Positions 1 through 9,215 are shown, counted from the stretch's first letter. The stretch is DNA of 64,000 nucleotides from Lachnospira sp. UBA4346 (GCA_002394205.1 DGTC01000052.1:29387-93386), one strand, 5' to 3'. Notes: generated by a model from the letters alone, not told the origin. Made by a program: numbers and translations.

Positions 1-403
1 GAATAAGAAATGCGGCTAACTGCAATCGTTTCTTATCCTCAAAACTCATATCTGCAATCAGTGTTTTGTGCGATTCTTTTGGAAAATGTACACGCTCCAG
101 AAAATATTCCGGCGTTTCCTTCTCATCTTTTAAATTGCATAAAAACTGAACAAACTCGACAGCCGTCAGATTCATAGGAAGTATACTCTGTTTTGCTGCA
201 TAAAATAACGTACTCTTCATTTTGGTAACAACCGCACCATCATCTAACTTCACATCGCCACTGATACATTCAAAAAGAGTCGTCCTGCCGCTGCCGTTTT
301 TGCCTAGAATTGCATAAATTCTTCCCTTTCTAAATGAATAATTAATATCATTAAGAACTGGTTTCTTATTGTAAATTTTTGTAATATGATTCAGACGTAA
401 CAT
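1..403 (-). CDS. ABC transporter ATP-binding protein, partial (3' end outside window)
   Basis: The reverse strand reads MLRLNHITKIYNKKPVLNDI from an ATG at 403-401, preceded by AGGAGATGTT. About 134 codons are present and the gene runs off the window start. The N-terminal half is a clear ABC nucleotide-binding domain: a beta-strand start, then a Walker A loop GKNGSGRTT near residues 34-42. The usual invariant lysine of GxGK(S/T) is replaced by arginine. The stretch where LSGGQ would lie reads ADMSFEDKKRLQLA, so the signature is degenerate too. It is probably the ATPase of an export system whose other genes lie off the left edge. ATP binding may be weak or altered. The family assignment is firm; the substrate is unknown. 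Confidence 0.75.
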   Translation of the reverse strand, partial: MLRLNHITKIYNKKPVLNDINYSFRKGRIYAILGKNGSGRTTLFECISGDVKLDDGAVVTKMKSTLFYAAKQSILPMNLTAVEFVQFLCNLKDEKETPEYFLERVHFPKESHKTLIADMSFEDKKRLQLAAFLI

Positions 404-619
404 AACATCTCCTGCTTATTATTATGAAATTCTTTTTAATTTCAATCATTCTATTTGTACTTTATATCGTTATTACTATAAAAAACGATCACACACATTA
501 TATACAACTTCAAATGGTTTGTAAATAATTTACCTTGCTGAATTGCATTTCTATTGCAATGATGTTATAATTCATAAATCTTTGAAACCATCGTTTTTTT
601 AGACGGGAGATCATTATTA

Positions 620-1303
620 ATGAAATTTATCAAAAAAAACTGGCGCATCCTGTGTGGAACATATATTTTCATATATATGCCATGGTTTTTGTATCTGGAA
701 CGTACAATTACCGCCGATTCGCCTAATCTTCATATTGTGAATCATACCATTGATAATCTGATTCCATTTTGCAGATTTTTTATCATTCCATATTATATGT
801 GGTTTGCATATGTATTCTTAGCCTGTATCTTTATGTATTTTAAAGCTACTGATAAAGAATATCTTGCAGCTGCAATCACTTTGATTGCCGGAATGTCTAT
901 CTGCCTTGGCATCTGTACGATTTATCCAAACGGATTGTCCTTACGGCCTGCAAATGTTCCGGATGATATCTTTGGCAGACTAACCATGCTAATTTATGCA
1001 AGCGATACACCAACAAATGTATTTCCTAGTATTCATGTATACAATTCTTTGGCTGTTGATATTGCACTTCGAAAATGTGAAGCTCTCAAAAATCACAAAG
1101 TGATTAAAAACTGTTCTACAATTCTTTGCATCCTTATCTGCATGTCAACTGTATTTGTAAAGCAGCACTCTGTATTTGACGTTATCGGCGGCTTTGCATT
1201 AATGGGTGTTATGTATTTTGCTGTTTATGTAAGAGGTTATAAACGATTAGAACGAAAAGGATATATGCATACGTTTTCATTAGAACCTGAAAAAGAATCT
1301 TAA
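620..1303 (+). CDS. PAP2-superfamily membrane phosphatase
   Basis: A 227-residue integral membrane protein with about six hydrophobic segments, related to type 2 phosphatidic acid phosphatases and Aur1-type inositolphosphotransferases. The PAP2 motifs appear in order: NGLSLRP (arginine of KxxxxxxRP) near residue 115, FPSIHVY (PSxH) near 139, and VKQHSVFDVIGG, with the catalytic His and Asp, near 190. These residues form the phosphohistidine active site in the family, facing the outer leaflet. The start has a GGGAGA ribosome site 9 bases upstream. It is monocistronic and converges on thiC across a shared terminator. The substrate is probably a lipid phosphate or polyprenyl phosphate, which the sequence does not settle. 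Confidence 0.8.
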   Translation: MKFIKKNWRILCGTYIFIYMPWFLYLERTITADSPNLHIVNHTIDNLIPFCRFFIIPYYMWFAYVFLACIFMYFKATDKEYLAAAITLIAGMSICLGICTIYPNGLSLRPANVPDDIFGRLTMLIYASDTPTNVFPSIHVYNSLAVDIALRKCEALKNHKVIKNCSTILCILICMSTVFVKQHSVFDVIGGFALMGVMYFAVYVRGYKRLERKGYMHTFSLEPEKES

Positions 1304-1373
1304 TGAAATTCCTTGTTCAATCTGGCTCTAAATCGTTTCCATACATATAAAATTTTCAATATATTAACATTAT

Positions 1374-1418
1374 AAAACACACGACCTACATACATTTCCT
1401 GTAAGCCGTGTGTTTTTT
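1374..1418. terminator. Bidirectional intrinsic terminator
   Basis: AAAACACACG (1374-1383) pairs with CGTGTGTTTT (1407-1416), followed by T residues on the + strand and preceded by A residues that serve the minus strand. It lies between the convergent PAP2 gene and thiC. Confidence 0.75.
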
Positions 1419-1474
1419 ACTGTCTAAAACTCCCCTATTTCATATTTCATTTTAACCCAATAATTTTATGTATA

Positions 1475-2782
1475 TTATTCATCAAAGATACTTACAATTT
1501 CACCATCTAAAATACGATTCATATTTCGAACTGCACAGAAATTGCCGCACATTGAACAGGAATCTTCTTTCTCCGGCTTTGCAGATTCACGATACCGCTT
1601 CGCCTTATCCGGATCGATTGCAAGAGAAAACATCTCATCCCAGTCTAATTTCTTTCTGGCAGCACTCATCTTGTAATCCCAGTCTGCCGCTCCTGGAATC
1701 CCCTTCGCAACATCTGCTGCATGCGCTGCTATTTTTGATGCAATAATCCCCTCTTTTACATCATCAATATCCGGAAGTCGTAAATGTTCTGCCGGTGTAA
1801 CATAGCACAAAAAAGATGCGCCATACGTAGCTGCAATTGCACCGCCAATCGCTGCCGTTATATGATCATATCCGGGTGCAATATCCGTTACAAGCGGTCC
1901 TAACACATAAAATGGGGCACCTTTGCATAACTGTTTCTGAATTTCCATATTTGCCTGAATCTGATTAAGCGGCATATGTCCCGGTCCTTCTACCATCACC
2001 TGAACATTTTTCTCCCATGCACGTCTTGTCAGTTCTCCTAATGTAACAAGCTCCTCAATTTGTGAGACATCTGTTGCATCTGCAATACATCCCGGTCTGC
2101 ACGCATCTCCTAAACTCATCGTAACATCATACTTCTGGCAAATATCAAGAATATCATCATAATGCTCGTAAAATGGATTCTCATTACCTGTCATTTCCAT
2201 CCATGCAAATATAATAGAGCCACCTTTTGACACAATATTCATCAGTCTTTTATTTTCCTTAAAACGCTGTGCCGTTGCACGATTCAGTCCACAGTGAATG
2301 GTCATAAAATCCACACCATCTTTTGCATGCATTTCTACAATATCCAACCATTCCTGTGTCGTAATATCTTTTAGTGCTTTGTGATAATAAACGACTGCAT
2401 CATAAATAGGAACGGTTCCTATCATCGCACTACATTCTGATGTCAGTTTCTTACGAAATGCGCGGGTATCACCAAATGAACTCAAATCCATAATGGCTTC
2501 TGCGCCCATTTCAACCGCACTATTTACTTTTCCAAGTTCCATATTCATATCCATACAGTCTCTTGATGTTCCTAAATTGACATTAATTTTTGTCTTTAAT
2601 CGTTCGCCAATTCCATTTGGACTGAGACTCTTATGCAATTTGTTTGCAGGAATAATTACCTGCCCTTTCGCAATAAGCTCTCTCAATTCCTCCACGGCAA
2701 TGTCTTCTTTTGCCGCAACAATTTCCATTTCTGACGTAATAATCCCCTTACGTGCAGCATCCATTTGTGTCGTATACTCCAC
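1475..2782 (-). CDS. thiC: Phosphomethylpyrimidine synthase ThiC
   Basis: A 435-residue radical-SAM enzyme that converts aminoimidazole ribotide to HMP phosphate in thiamine synthesis. The length fits the short clostridial form without the N-terminal extension of the E. coli type. The motif NLGTSRD, the [12 protein letters not shown] stretch and the C-terminal cluster motif are clear. The cluster reads CSMCGNFC, i.e. C-x2-C-x3-C, one residue shorter than the C-x2-C-x4-C of the E. coli enzyme. The start is GTG at 2782, chosen because AAAGGAGG sits five bases upstream; the first in-frame ATG is six codons inside. It is transcribed alone from a TPP riboswitch leader; no other thi genes are nearby. 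Confidence 0.95.
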   Translation of the reverse strand: MEYTTQMDAARKGIITSEMEIVAAKEDIAVEELRELIAKGQVIIPANKLHKSLSPNGIGERLKTKINVNLGTSRDCMDMNMELGKVNSAVEMGAEAIMDLSSFGDTRAFRKKLTSECSAMIGTVPIYDAVVYYHKALKDITTQEWLDIVEMHAKDGVDFMTIHCGLNRATAQRFKENKRLMNIVSKGGSIIFAWMEMTGNENPFYEHYDDILDICQKYDVTMSLGDACRPGCIADATDVSQIEELVTLGELTRRAWEKNVQVMVEGPGHMPLNQIQANMEIQKQLCKGAPFYVLGPLVTDIAPGYDHITAAIGGAIAATYGASFLCYVTPAEHLRLPDIDDVKEGIIASKIAAHAADVAKGIPGAADWDYKMSAARKKLDWDEMFSLAIDPDKAKRYRESAKPEKEDSCSMCGNFCAVRNMNRILDGEIVSIFDE

Positions 2783-2970
2783 AATGCCCTCCTTTTGCTA
2801 ATATTAGCAATTATTCTGTTGTTATAGTGGTATATGAAATGATACTTTCCTGAAAATTATAGAATTCAAATTTCAATAAAACACGATACGCAGTCTGATT
2901 CAGAATCCATATCAAATAAAATATATGCAGTTTTATACTAATCTGCTTCTTCTATAATAAAAGAACATCT

Positions 2971-3070
2971 GTTAGAACTCCCTACGGTGGCATTATCCAC
3001 ATCAGGTTATGGGTCGGAATACATTCCCTCTCAGCAGTTTCTGATTCATCATCAGCTTATGCTCCCCAGA
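2971..3070 (-). promoter_or_regulatory. TPP riboswitch (thi-box) controlling thiC
   Basis: The minus strand carries the conserved thi-box elements in order: GGGGAGC start, CTGAGAGGG, GACCC, AACCTGATGTGGATAATGCC and GTAGGGAG. These are the hallmarks of the TPP aptamer. It sits about 190 nt upstream of the thiC start, in the leader of a strong promoter. No obvious intrinsic terminator was seen between aptamer and gene, so control may be at translation initiation; that part is inference. Confidence 0.95.
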
Positions 3071-3092
3071 AAAATATACATTTGATAACGCC

Positions 3093-3120
3093 ATTATAGC
3101 ACGTTACAGGTAAAAGTCAA
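3093..3120 (-). promoter_or_regulatory. Promoter of the thiC leader
   Basis: Minus strand TTGACT (3120-3115), a 16-bp spacer and TATAAT (3098-3093), placing the start site just upstream of the TPP aptamer. Confidence 0.8.
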
Positions 3121-3212
3121 CTAATGACAGTGAAAGAACATAAGGGCTTTCATCATAAAATGCACGCTTTGAAGCATCTTCTTATCTTTCATTCAAAACG
3201 TGCACTTTTAAT

Positions 3213-4583
3213 TTATTTATATTCTGTTCTTGTAAACTCTTTGATAATTAAAATCGTACATACCAAAAAAGCAAACATATCTGCAATCGGTCCTGCATAT
3301 AATATTCCGGAAATTCCGAAAAACAATGGCAGAATAATTAACAATGGCAATAAGAAAATGATCTGTCTGGTCAAAGACATAATCACACCACCGATTGGCT
3401 TGCCCATCGCTGTATAAGCATTTGAAGAAATCGGCTGCATAAAATTCACAAATGTAAAGAATAAGAATATTCTAAAATATTTGATTGCAAACTCAAAATA
3501 TTCCGGAGAACTATTTCCAAATATGGAAATAATGGCACGCGGACACAACTGGAACAGTGAAAATGCAATCAATGAAATTCCAAATCCATACGTGATGGCA
3601 AGTCGATATGTCTTCTTTACACGGTCGTAATTTCTGCCGCCATAATTATAACTAATAATCGGCTGCAAACCTTGTGAAATTCCGATAATAAATGCCATAT
3701 AAATCATATTTACTTTTGCTACAATCCCTGCAACCGCAATCGGAATAGATTCTCCATAAGATGATAATGCACCATAATGTCTAAGACTGTTATTCATTAC
3801 AATCTGAACAATCATCATCGCTACCTGATTAAATGCCTGCGCCGCTCCTAATGAAGCAATTCGAACTGCATTGTTTGCTTTTAAAATAAAACTGTGTTTC
3901 GTAAATCGAACTGTCTTTGCATGAATCAGAAAATATGCAACAAGACAGCTTGCACAGATTTGTCCGATAATCGTTGCCCATGCTGCTCCTTCCATACCCA
4001 TATGAAATCCCATTAGAAACAGTGCATCTAGCGCTGTATTAATCACTGCTCCCGTTAAATTACACGCCATCGTTGCCTGTGGTCTTCCATCTGCACGCAA
4101 CAGACTTCCTCCGCCAATGGAAAAAATCTGAAACGGAAATCCAATGGATACAATTCTTGTATATGCCTGCGCATATGGAAGTACATTTGCAGGAGAGCCA
4201 AAAAATGTCAAAATCGGCGTAAGAAACATCTGTGTAATACACAAAAGAATGACACCTGCTCCAAGTAACAGCACAATGGCATTTCCCATATAATCGGCTG
4301 CTTTTTCCCCTTCTTTTTCATCAAACTTTGCCTTTCCCATCGCTATATTAAAGGCGGAAGCACCTCCAATTCCAAATAATAACGAAATACCTGTGCATGC
4401 AATGGATAATGGAAACTGAATATTGGTAGCTGCATTTCCCAATTCTCCGACCGTTCTTCCTATAAAAAACTGATCAACAATGTTATATAGAGAACTTACC
4501 AGCATCGCAATGATACTTGGTATTGCAAATTCAATCAAAAGACTGCTGACATTCTTTTCTCCTAACTTATTTTTATCACTCAT
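3213..4583 (-). CDS. MATE-family multidrug efflux transporter (MepA-like)
   Basis: A 456-residue, twelve-segment membrane protein of the MATE family, which exports cationic drugs and metabolites by Na+ or H+ antiport. The N-terminus (IPSIIAMLVSSLYNIVDQFFIG) is the typical MepA-type first helix, and the second half repeats the fold (MIVQIVMNNSLRHYG, GISQGLQPIISYNYG). Its ATG overlaps the end of the upstream marR gene by eight bases, so the two are translationally coupled. It is probably derepressed when the MarR protein binds a drug ligand. It is full length with no visible lesion; the substrate is not predictable. Confidence 0.9.
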   Translation of the reverse strand: MSDKNKLGEKNVSSLLIEFAIPSIIAMLVSSLYNIVDQFFIGRTVGELGNAATNIQFPLSIACTGISLLFGIGGASAFNIAMGKAKFDEKEGEKAADYMGNAIVLLLGAGVILLCITQMFLTPILTFFGSPANVLPYAQAYTRIVSIGFPFQIFSIGGGSLLRADGRPQATMACNLTGAVINTALDALFLMGFHMGMEGAAWATIIGQICASCLVAYFLIHAKTVRFTKHSFILKANNAVRIASLGAAQAFNQVAMMIVQIVMNNSLRHYGALSSYGESIPIAVAGIVAKVNMIYMAFIIGISQGLQPIISYNYGGRNYDRVKKTYRLAITYGFGISLIAFSLFQLCPRAIISIFGNSSPEYFEFAIKYFRIFLFFTFVNFMQPISSNAYTAMGKPIGGVIMSLTRQIIFLLPLLIILPLFFGISGILYAGPIADMFAFLVCTILIIKEFTRTEYK

Positions 4584-5022
4584 GGTTTTCCTCCTTGCTG
4601 TTTTTATATGCCATATAGTTTGTTAATATTTGATCAAGCACCCGTTCTGTCGTTTCAATATCTTCCTGCGATATTCCCCGAAGCATCTTATCATTCCACA
4701 ACGGTCTTCTCTCTTCCATAACTTTCCATCGCTGTTCCCCAAATGGCGTTAAAGAAATATAATTACACCGTTTGTCCTTCTCATCTTTTGTTCGTTCTAT
4801 CAATCCTTTTTCAAGCATCATCCGAACCGTTTTCGTTACCGCTGACTTGTGTATCTGAATCCGCTCTGCAAGTTCTTCCTGCGTCATTTTTCCATTGTTG
4901 TGAAGCACCTGCAGAAATGATATTTCTGAAAAAGCGATTCCAACATCCTGAAGTGTATCGTTCCAAAATTCCTGGTTTCTGTGAAAAATACGGGATACCA
5001 GCTTCGATATTGTACTATTCAT
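4576..5022 (-). CDS. MarR-family transcriptional regulator
   Basis: A 148-residue winged-helix regulator. The recognition region reads GKMTQEELAERIQIHKSAVT, followed by MLEKGLIERTKDEKDKRCNY, the wing with the Asp/Lys/Arg pattern typical of MarR proteins. It is the first gene of a two-gene operon with the MATE transporter, overlapping it by eight bases. Its promoter carries two inverted 11-bp half sites, so autorepression is likely. It is probably a ligand-responsive repressor of the efflux pump. Confidence 0.9.
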   Translation of the reverse strand: MNSTISKLVSRIFHRNQEFWNDTLQDVGIAFSEISFLQVLHNNGKMTQEELAERIQIHKSAVTKTVRMMLEKGLIERTKDEKDKRCNYISLTPFGEQRWKVMEERRPLWNDKMLRGISQEDIETTERVLDQILTNYMAYKNSKEENHE

Positions 5023-5064
5023 ATTGTATCTCCTTATCCCTAACTGTGATATATAAATTAGTTT

Positions 5065-5113
5065 ACTATGAAACTTTTTAATTAAGATACCACATAAATA
5101 GTTTCATAGTCAA
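5065..5113 (-). promoter_or_regulatory. marR promoter with inverted-repeat operator
   Basis: ACTATGAAACT at 5065-5075 is repeated as its exact reverse complement AGTTTCATAGT at 5100-5110. On the minus strand a TTGACT -35 (5113-5108) overlaps the upstream arm, and a TATCTT -10 (5089-5084) lies 18 bp downstream, between the arms. The arrangement suits repression by the adjacent MarR protein. Confidence 0.6.
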
Positions 5114-5229
5114 CTATTTATTTTTAAATACTATTTTATAACTTGTTCTGTGCTGTTTCTCTATTTTATTTGCATTTATTGAGCAAATCCCATATACTAA
5201 ATACAGTAATACTTGAGGGGAAATAATTC

Positions 5230-5823
5230 ATGAAAACTTATCGAAAGCGTTACAGAACTTATATCAGGCAATACCGTCGTTTATTTATTGTTCTGTGTAT
5301 CAGTACGATTCTTCTGCTGACATTGTGTATTCATAACCGTGTACTACATAGTCTCCATCCAGACTCTTATGCAAGCACTACACCTATTGATACCCTTTAT
5401 CAGAATGGTTCCCGTTATGTCCACTGTAGTGCAGACACACTCTATTATACCGGATATGATTGTCTAAAACATTCAACCGTCACCGGCTACTACTACTACT
5501 CATTGAACGATGAAACCTGTACCATTTATCTTCTTTCAAAAGAAACTGTCGGTGATACGCCGCCTCTTACATTGGGCAATGTTCAAATTTTGGGAAAATT
5601 ATTGAAAAATGATAAAAATCTGACACCATTATTACAATATATGGCAAATGATATGAATTGGAATTACTATGGTATTTCACATTTTAGCAGTTCCATTATC
5701 ATCAGTGAATGTGACTACAACCTTGCATTGCTTATTGCACTGGCTGCAATCACACTTTTTGTTCTTCTATGTGATATAGAATTCTTTTTGTATATTACCT
5801 GGTTGAAAAAAAGAAAGGTTTAG
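5230..5823 (+). CDS. Hypothetical bitopic membrane protein
   Basis: A 197-residue protein with a very basic N-terminus (KTYRKRYRTYIRQYRR), a first hydrophobic segment near residues 18-35, a roughly 120-residue polar domain rich in Tyr and Asp, and a second hydrophobic segment near 165-190 that ends in KKRKV. The middle domain is predicted to be extracytoplasmic. GAGGGG precedes the ATG, and a weak promoter TTGAGC-17-TACAGT lies at 5179-5207. No family was recognised. It overlaps the converging GNAT gene by four bases at the 3' end. Confidence 0.55.
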   Translation: MKTYRKRYRTYIRQYRRLFIVLCISTILLLTLCIHNRVLHSLHPDSYASTTPIDTLYQNGSRYVHCSADTLYYTGYDCLKHSTVTGYYYYSLNDETCTIYLLSKETVGDTPPLTLGNVQILGKLLKNDKNLTPLLQYMANDMNWNYYGISHFSSSIIISECDYNLALLIALAAITLFVLLCDIEFFLYITWLKKRKV

Positions 5824-6251
5824 TCTAATATCTTTTCCATCCAGATATGTGGACAGCCTTCTTCCTCTCCAACTTCTCCATAGGCTGTATACCCCTGCTT
5901 TTCATAGAATGGCTGTACCCGGCATTGTGCATGCAAAATAACACGTCTGCCGCCATTCTTTCTTATTTTCTGTTCTGCCTGCTGCACAACAACTGCGCCA
6001 AGATGTTCTTTTCGATAAGATTTCTTGACCGCAACACGCCCAAGATAATATGTTTCCTTTTCATTATCTTTTGCCGGAAAATATCTGCAACAGGCAATAG
6101 GAACAGTTGCATCGAAAATAACAATATGTTCTGCGATTTCATCAATGGTATCAAACTCTTCCTGAAATCCCTGTTCCACGACAAACACCTCTGTGCGAAG
6201 CTGTTTTTCTGCTTCTGTAAGTTCCTTCGTTATTTTAACAATTCTATTCAT
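5820..6251 (-). CDS. GNAT-family N-acetyltransferase (ElaA-like)
   Basis: A 143-residue acetyltransferase with the GNAT order of elements: an N-terminal strand with LRTEVFVVEQGF, the strand YYLGRVAVKKSYRKEHLG holding the acetyl-CoA pyrophosphate loop (R/KxxxxG), and the C-terminal QPFYEKQGYTAYGE stretch. The RxxVFvvEQ start resembles ElaA and related small-molecule acetyltransferases. The substrate is unknown. The 3' end meets the + strand membrane protein gene with a four-base overlap. Confidence 0.85.
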   Translation of the reverse strand: MNRIVKITKELTEAEKQLRTEVFVVEQGFQEEFDTIDEIAEHIVIFDATVPIACCRYFPAKDNEKETYYLGRVAVKKSYRKEHLGAVVVQQAEQKIRKNGGRRVILHAQCRVQPFYEKQGYTAYGEVGEEEGCPHIWMEKILD

Positions 6252-6287
6252 TTGGCTTCCTCTGTTTTTCTATACATTTTCGTGTTT

Positions 6288-7025
6288 TTATTCAAAGAAT
6301 AAACTAATTAAAATAAAAAATACACCGATTGCAACTCCCGTCCCGGTTGTCTTCCATTTCTTTAAATGCACAACCATAGGAATTAATTCAAAAATGACAA
6401 TATATGCAACCATACCAAGTGTAACTGCAATCAACATTCCAATCACTGTATCATTAATATATCCCCATAACAGATGCATCAAAATTCCACCAATAAAAGA
6501 GGAAACTGTCGCACTTGTTATCATAATAATGCGATTCCATTTCTTATGCAGGGTCGAATACAATATCATCCCCATCGGAATATTGTGCAATCCAACACCG
6601 ATTGCCACCATAATTCCTGTCGTTACAGACTGTTCTGCAATACTATACACCGCCATTCCTTCAATAATATTGTGCAATGTCACTGCAATTGCTGCAATGA
6701 ATCCCACATGTGTTACATTGCCCTCCGTATATTCATGATGATGCCCATGCTGTGCATAATGCGCATCATGATCCGGTATAAAATGGTCAAATGCCTTTAA
6801 AATAACAAGTCCAATCACTGCACACAAAAGAACCAGCCACCAGTTTTTTATGCCTAAATGTTCTACTGATTCCGGAAGCAATTCTAATATCGCAAGCATT
6901 GACAACGTTCCTAATGCCATGGATACAGAAAACTGCTCGATAATTTTATGCCCTCTGGCAACATACGAAGCAAATGCTCCAAATAAAATAAATAAGCCTA
7001 ATACAAATGTTATAATTAATCCCAT
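6288..7025 (-). CDS. ZIP-family divalent metal transporter
   Basis: A 245-residue membrane protein with eight hydrophobic segments. It has a histidine-rich cytoplasmic loop (HYAQHGHHHEY, near residues 88-98) and the two metal-site helices HNIIEGMAVY (around 117) and HNIPMGMILYS (around 146), the HNxxEG and HNxPxG signatures of the ZIP family. It probably imports Zn2+, Fe2+ or Mn2+, as ZupT does. Single gene. A metal-type ArsR regulator lies about 1.2 kb away on the other strand, but no direct link can be seen. Confidence 0.9.
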   Translation of the reverse strand: MGLIITFVLGLFILFGAFASYVARGHKIIEQFSVSMALGTLSMLAILELLPESVEHLGIKNWWLVLLCAVIGLVILKAFDHFIPDHDAHYAQHGHHHEYTEGNVTHVGFIAAIAVTLHNIIEGMAVYSIAEQSVTTGIMVAIGVGLHNIPMGMILYSTLHKKWNRIIMITSATVSSFIGGILMHLLWGYINDTVIGMLIAVTLGMVAYIVIFELIPMVVHLKKWKTTGTGVAIGVFFILISLFFE

Positions 7026-7119
7026 GTCTTCCTTTTCCTATTTTCTTATTTTTCTATATATCTTCCTCATCATACAAAAAAACATTCCTAAATACAAGTA
7101 TTTTTTATTGTACACAATA

Positions 7120-7998
7120 TTATTTTGCATCATATTGTGTACCGATGACTGTTCCACGTTCCGTTTCTTTTGCTGTATATAAATTTCCGTCTGCTATTTC
7201 TAACAGTTCTCTGACTTGCGCATCCGTCTCTGCCCTGCCAATTACATATCCGCACGTGATTCCTATCGAAACCTCCAGATTCTTAATGCTGTGATGTTTT
7301 AATTGTGTCTGCAGTCCCTGTATCTTTCGTTTTGCAATCTCTTCTACCGGCTCTGGTACAACAATCAGAAATTCATCTCCGCCCCATCTGTAACAATGCT
7401 TCTGCCCGAATAATTCCATCATATAATCTGCCACTGTTTTTAATACACAATCTCCCATATCATGTCCATACGTATCGTTAAATCGTTTAAAATAATCCAC
7501 ATCAAAGATCATCATAAACACTTCTCGATGTATAAATGAATCATAATCCTCCCGAAATGCGTGCCGATTCTGTAATTGCGTCAATGCACCTGTTCGTGAA
7601 CGCTCCTCTAATGCCGCCTTTTCACTTGACAACCGTTCATTTAATAAACGCAGACGTTCCAATGCCTTTTCATTTTTTGTATGTAAGTGACCTATGAATA
7701 AAATATCCAACAAAATTCCTATAATAATAACAATAATTTTTTCAACATTTAACGCCGAATATGTAACAAAATCATGATTATTTGAAAAGAAATACATCGA
7801 ATATATCAAAATAACAACGCCGCTCGATAATCCCGCCACATATCCTTTAAAAACCAATGCAACTGTCATCACCGTAAATAAAATGATATTTGGATTCGGT
7901 ATCGTTAAAATATTACAACACAGTGCAACCAATATTGTACCTAATACTGCACATCCACTACTATACAACTCTTTTTTCACTTTTTCTTTCATAGGCAT
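7120..7998 (-). CDS. Membrane-anchored GGDEF diguanylate cyclase
   Basis: Predicted 292-residue protein with four or five N-terminal membrane segments (to about residue 105), a short coiled coil (RLRLLNERLSSEKAALEERS) and a C-terminal GGDEF domain. The active-site sequence RWGGDEFLIVVPE is intact, so it should make cyclic di-GMP from GTP. No RxxD inhibitory site stands five residues before GGDEF. The frame extends upstream to a TTG at 8061, but AGAGGAGAT and GGGGAG sit just before ATG codons at 7998 and 7992, so 7998 is preferred. It probably senses a membrane or extracellular cue and affects attachment or motility. Confidence 0.9.
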   Translation of the reverse strand: MPMKEKVKKELYSSGCAVLGTILVALCCNILTIPNPNIILFTVMTVALVFKGYVAGLSSGVVILIYSMYFFSNNHDFVTYSALNVEKIIVIIIGILLDILFIGHLHTKNEKALERLRLLNERLSSEKAALEERSRTGALTQLQNRHAFREDYDSFIHREVFMMIFDVDYFKRFNDTYGHDMGDCVLKTVADYMMELFGQKHCYRWGGDEFLIVVPEPVEEIAKRKIQGLQTQLKHHSIKNLEVSIGITCGYVIGRAETDAQVRELLEIADGNLYTAKETERGTVIGTQYDAK

Positions 7999-8182
7999 CT
8001 CCCCATCTCCTCTACGGTTTTGTGTTCGGACACTTTTACAGATTACTTTTTTACGCCTCAAATGTTTATTAATTTAATTATACTACATTTTGTATTGCTT
8101 CTGTTGCAAAATATAACGAATTTTATTAATAAATTTACTGAATTTTTCTTTGAAAAATTAAAAATCTAGGACAATATACCAA

Positions 8183-8211
8183 TTGTCAAATGACAAAAAA
8201 TCGGGTATTAT
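8183..8211 (+). promoter_or_regulatory. arsR promoter and operator
   Basis: A TTGTCA -35 (8183-8188) and a TATTAT -10 (8206-8211) are 17 bp apart. The -35 forms one arm of the dyad TTGTCAAATGACAA (8183-8196), a likely autorepression site for the ArsR protein. The promoter also shows that translation cannot begin at the upstream TTG at 8183. Confidence 0.65.
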
Positions 8212-8263
8212 AAAATTAGTAATAATTGAAACAAATTTTTTCCTATTGGAGGGATTCATTCTT

Positions 8264-8623
8264 ATGGAAAATCTACCACATGACCATAATCATCAGGCAG
8301 AACAACATACTTCGATGCCTGCATTTTCCGATTTTCAATCGGCAGCAGACATTTTAAAATTACTTGGTGATGCAAACCGTATCCGTATTTTTTGGATTTT
8401 GTGTCATTACGAAGAATGTGTTATCAATCTGTCTGCCATGATTAATATGAGCAGTCCCGCTGTATCTCACCATTTAAAATTACTCAAATCAAGCGGTCTG
8501 ATTACAAGTAGAAGAGAGGGAAAAGAAATGTACTATACTGCAACGGATAGTCCACAAGCCCAACTTCTACATCATACGATTGAGCAAATGATTGCTGTTT
8601 CCTGTCCAACCAGCCATACATAA
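8264..8623 (+). CDS. ArsR/SmtB-family metal-responsive regulator
   Basis: A 119-residue winged-helix repressor starting at the ATG at 8264, ten bases after GGAGGG. The N-terminus is histidine-rich (PHDHNHQAEQH), as in zinc-sensing SmtB relatives. The ArsR core follows: LKLLGDANRIRIFWIL, then ECVINLSAMINMSSPAVSHH with a Cys in helix 3 and the recognition helix, then LKSSGLITSRREGKEMYY for the wing. A perfect dyad over its own -35 suggests autoregulation. The likely ligand is Zn2+ or another divalent metal; the target beyond itself is unknown, possibly the ZIP transporter at 6.3-7.0 kb. Confidence 0.85.
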   Translation: MENLPHDHNHQAEQHTSMPAFSDFQSAADILKLLGDANRIRIFWILCHYEECVINLSAMINMSSPAVSHHLKLLKSSGLITSRREGKEMYYTATDSPQAQLLHHTIEQMIAVSCPTSHT

Positions 8624-8685
8624 TTATGGCATTTTTACAAAATATTTAAAGAAGTCCACCTTTGTACTTCAGAATGGAGATTATT

Positions 8686-9129
8686 ATGGATATTCAATTA
8701 ACACCCGAACAAATCAATCAATTAAAATTACTTCAGACATTTCATCTTGCTGAACGTTCTATCAGAAATGGTGATAATGAAATCATGGGACAATTTCAGC
8801 TTACACCGTCCCAGTTTTACGTATTAAACACACTCTATCAATTTGGTCCTTTGCATATTGGCGAAATCATTGGTAAAATCCTGTCAACATCCGGAAACAT
8901 GACTGTTGTCATTCGTAATATGGAGAAATCCGGTCTTATCGAACGTGTATCTGATTCCGTTGACAAAAGAAGTTATTTAATTTCTCTGACAGAATTTGGT
9001 AAGAAGCAGCTCTTAAATCTTCTTCCGGAATATACAAAATGTCTGGCACAACGATTTCGTTTACTGACCGATGAAGACCAGAAAACACTACAGGATTTAC
9101 TCGAAAAATTAATTGGAAAAGAGATTTAA
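8686..9129 (+). CDS. MarR-family transcriptional regulator
   Basis: A 147-residue MarR-type winged-helix protein. The start at 8686 is preferred because GGAG lies six bases before it; eight codons upstream only an unsupported TTG start is available. It shows LTPSQFYVLNTLYQFGPLHIGEI, the recognition helix around STSGNMTVVIRNMEKSGLIERV, and the wing DSVDKRSYLISLT. Related proteins include OhrR/MgrA-type repressors, but no redox cysteine is seen near the N-terminus. It follows arsR on the same strand with a 62-bp gap, so it may be co-transcribed. Confidence 0.85.
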   Translation: MDIQLTPEQINQLKLLQTFHLAERSIRNGDNEIMGQFQLTPSQFYVLNTLYQFGPLHIGEIIGKILSTSGNMTVVIRNMEKSGLIERVSDSVDKRSYLISLTEFGKKQLLNLLPEYTKCLAQRFRLLTDEDQKTLQDLLEKLIGKEI

Positions 9130-9163
9130 AAATTGCAGTTCTTTTGTCGTTTTTAATAATTTC

Positions 9164-9215
9164 TTTGGGTGTCAAAAGGTAACGTTTCATTTTACAGTAC
9201 CTTCTGACACCCAAA
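9164..9215. terminator. Bidirectional terminator hairpin
   Basis: TTTGGGTGTCAAAAGGTA (9164-9181) pairs with TACCTTCTGACACCCAAA (9198-9215) with one mismatch, followed by ATTTTAT. It separates the converging marR and lysR genes. The left arm contains the GGTGTCAAAAGG motif found at several other gene ends in this window. Confidence 0.75.

Noticed and set aside
8183..8263. 27-codon N-terminal extension of the ArsR gene
   Set aside because: It would begin inside the -35 box and operator; the ATG at 8264 has GGAGGG upstream.
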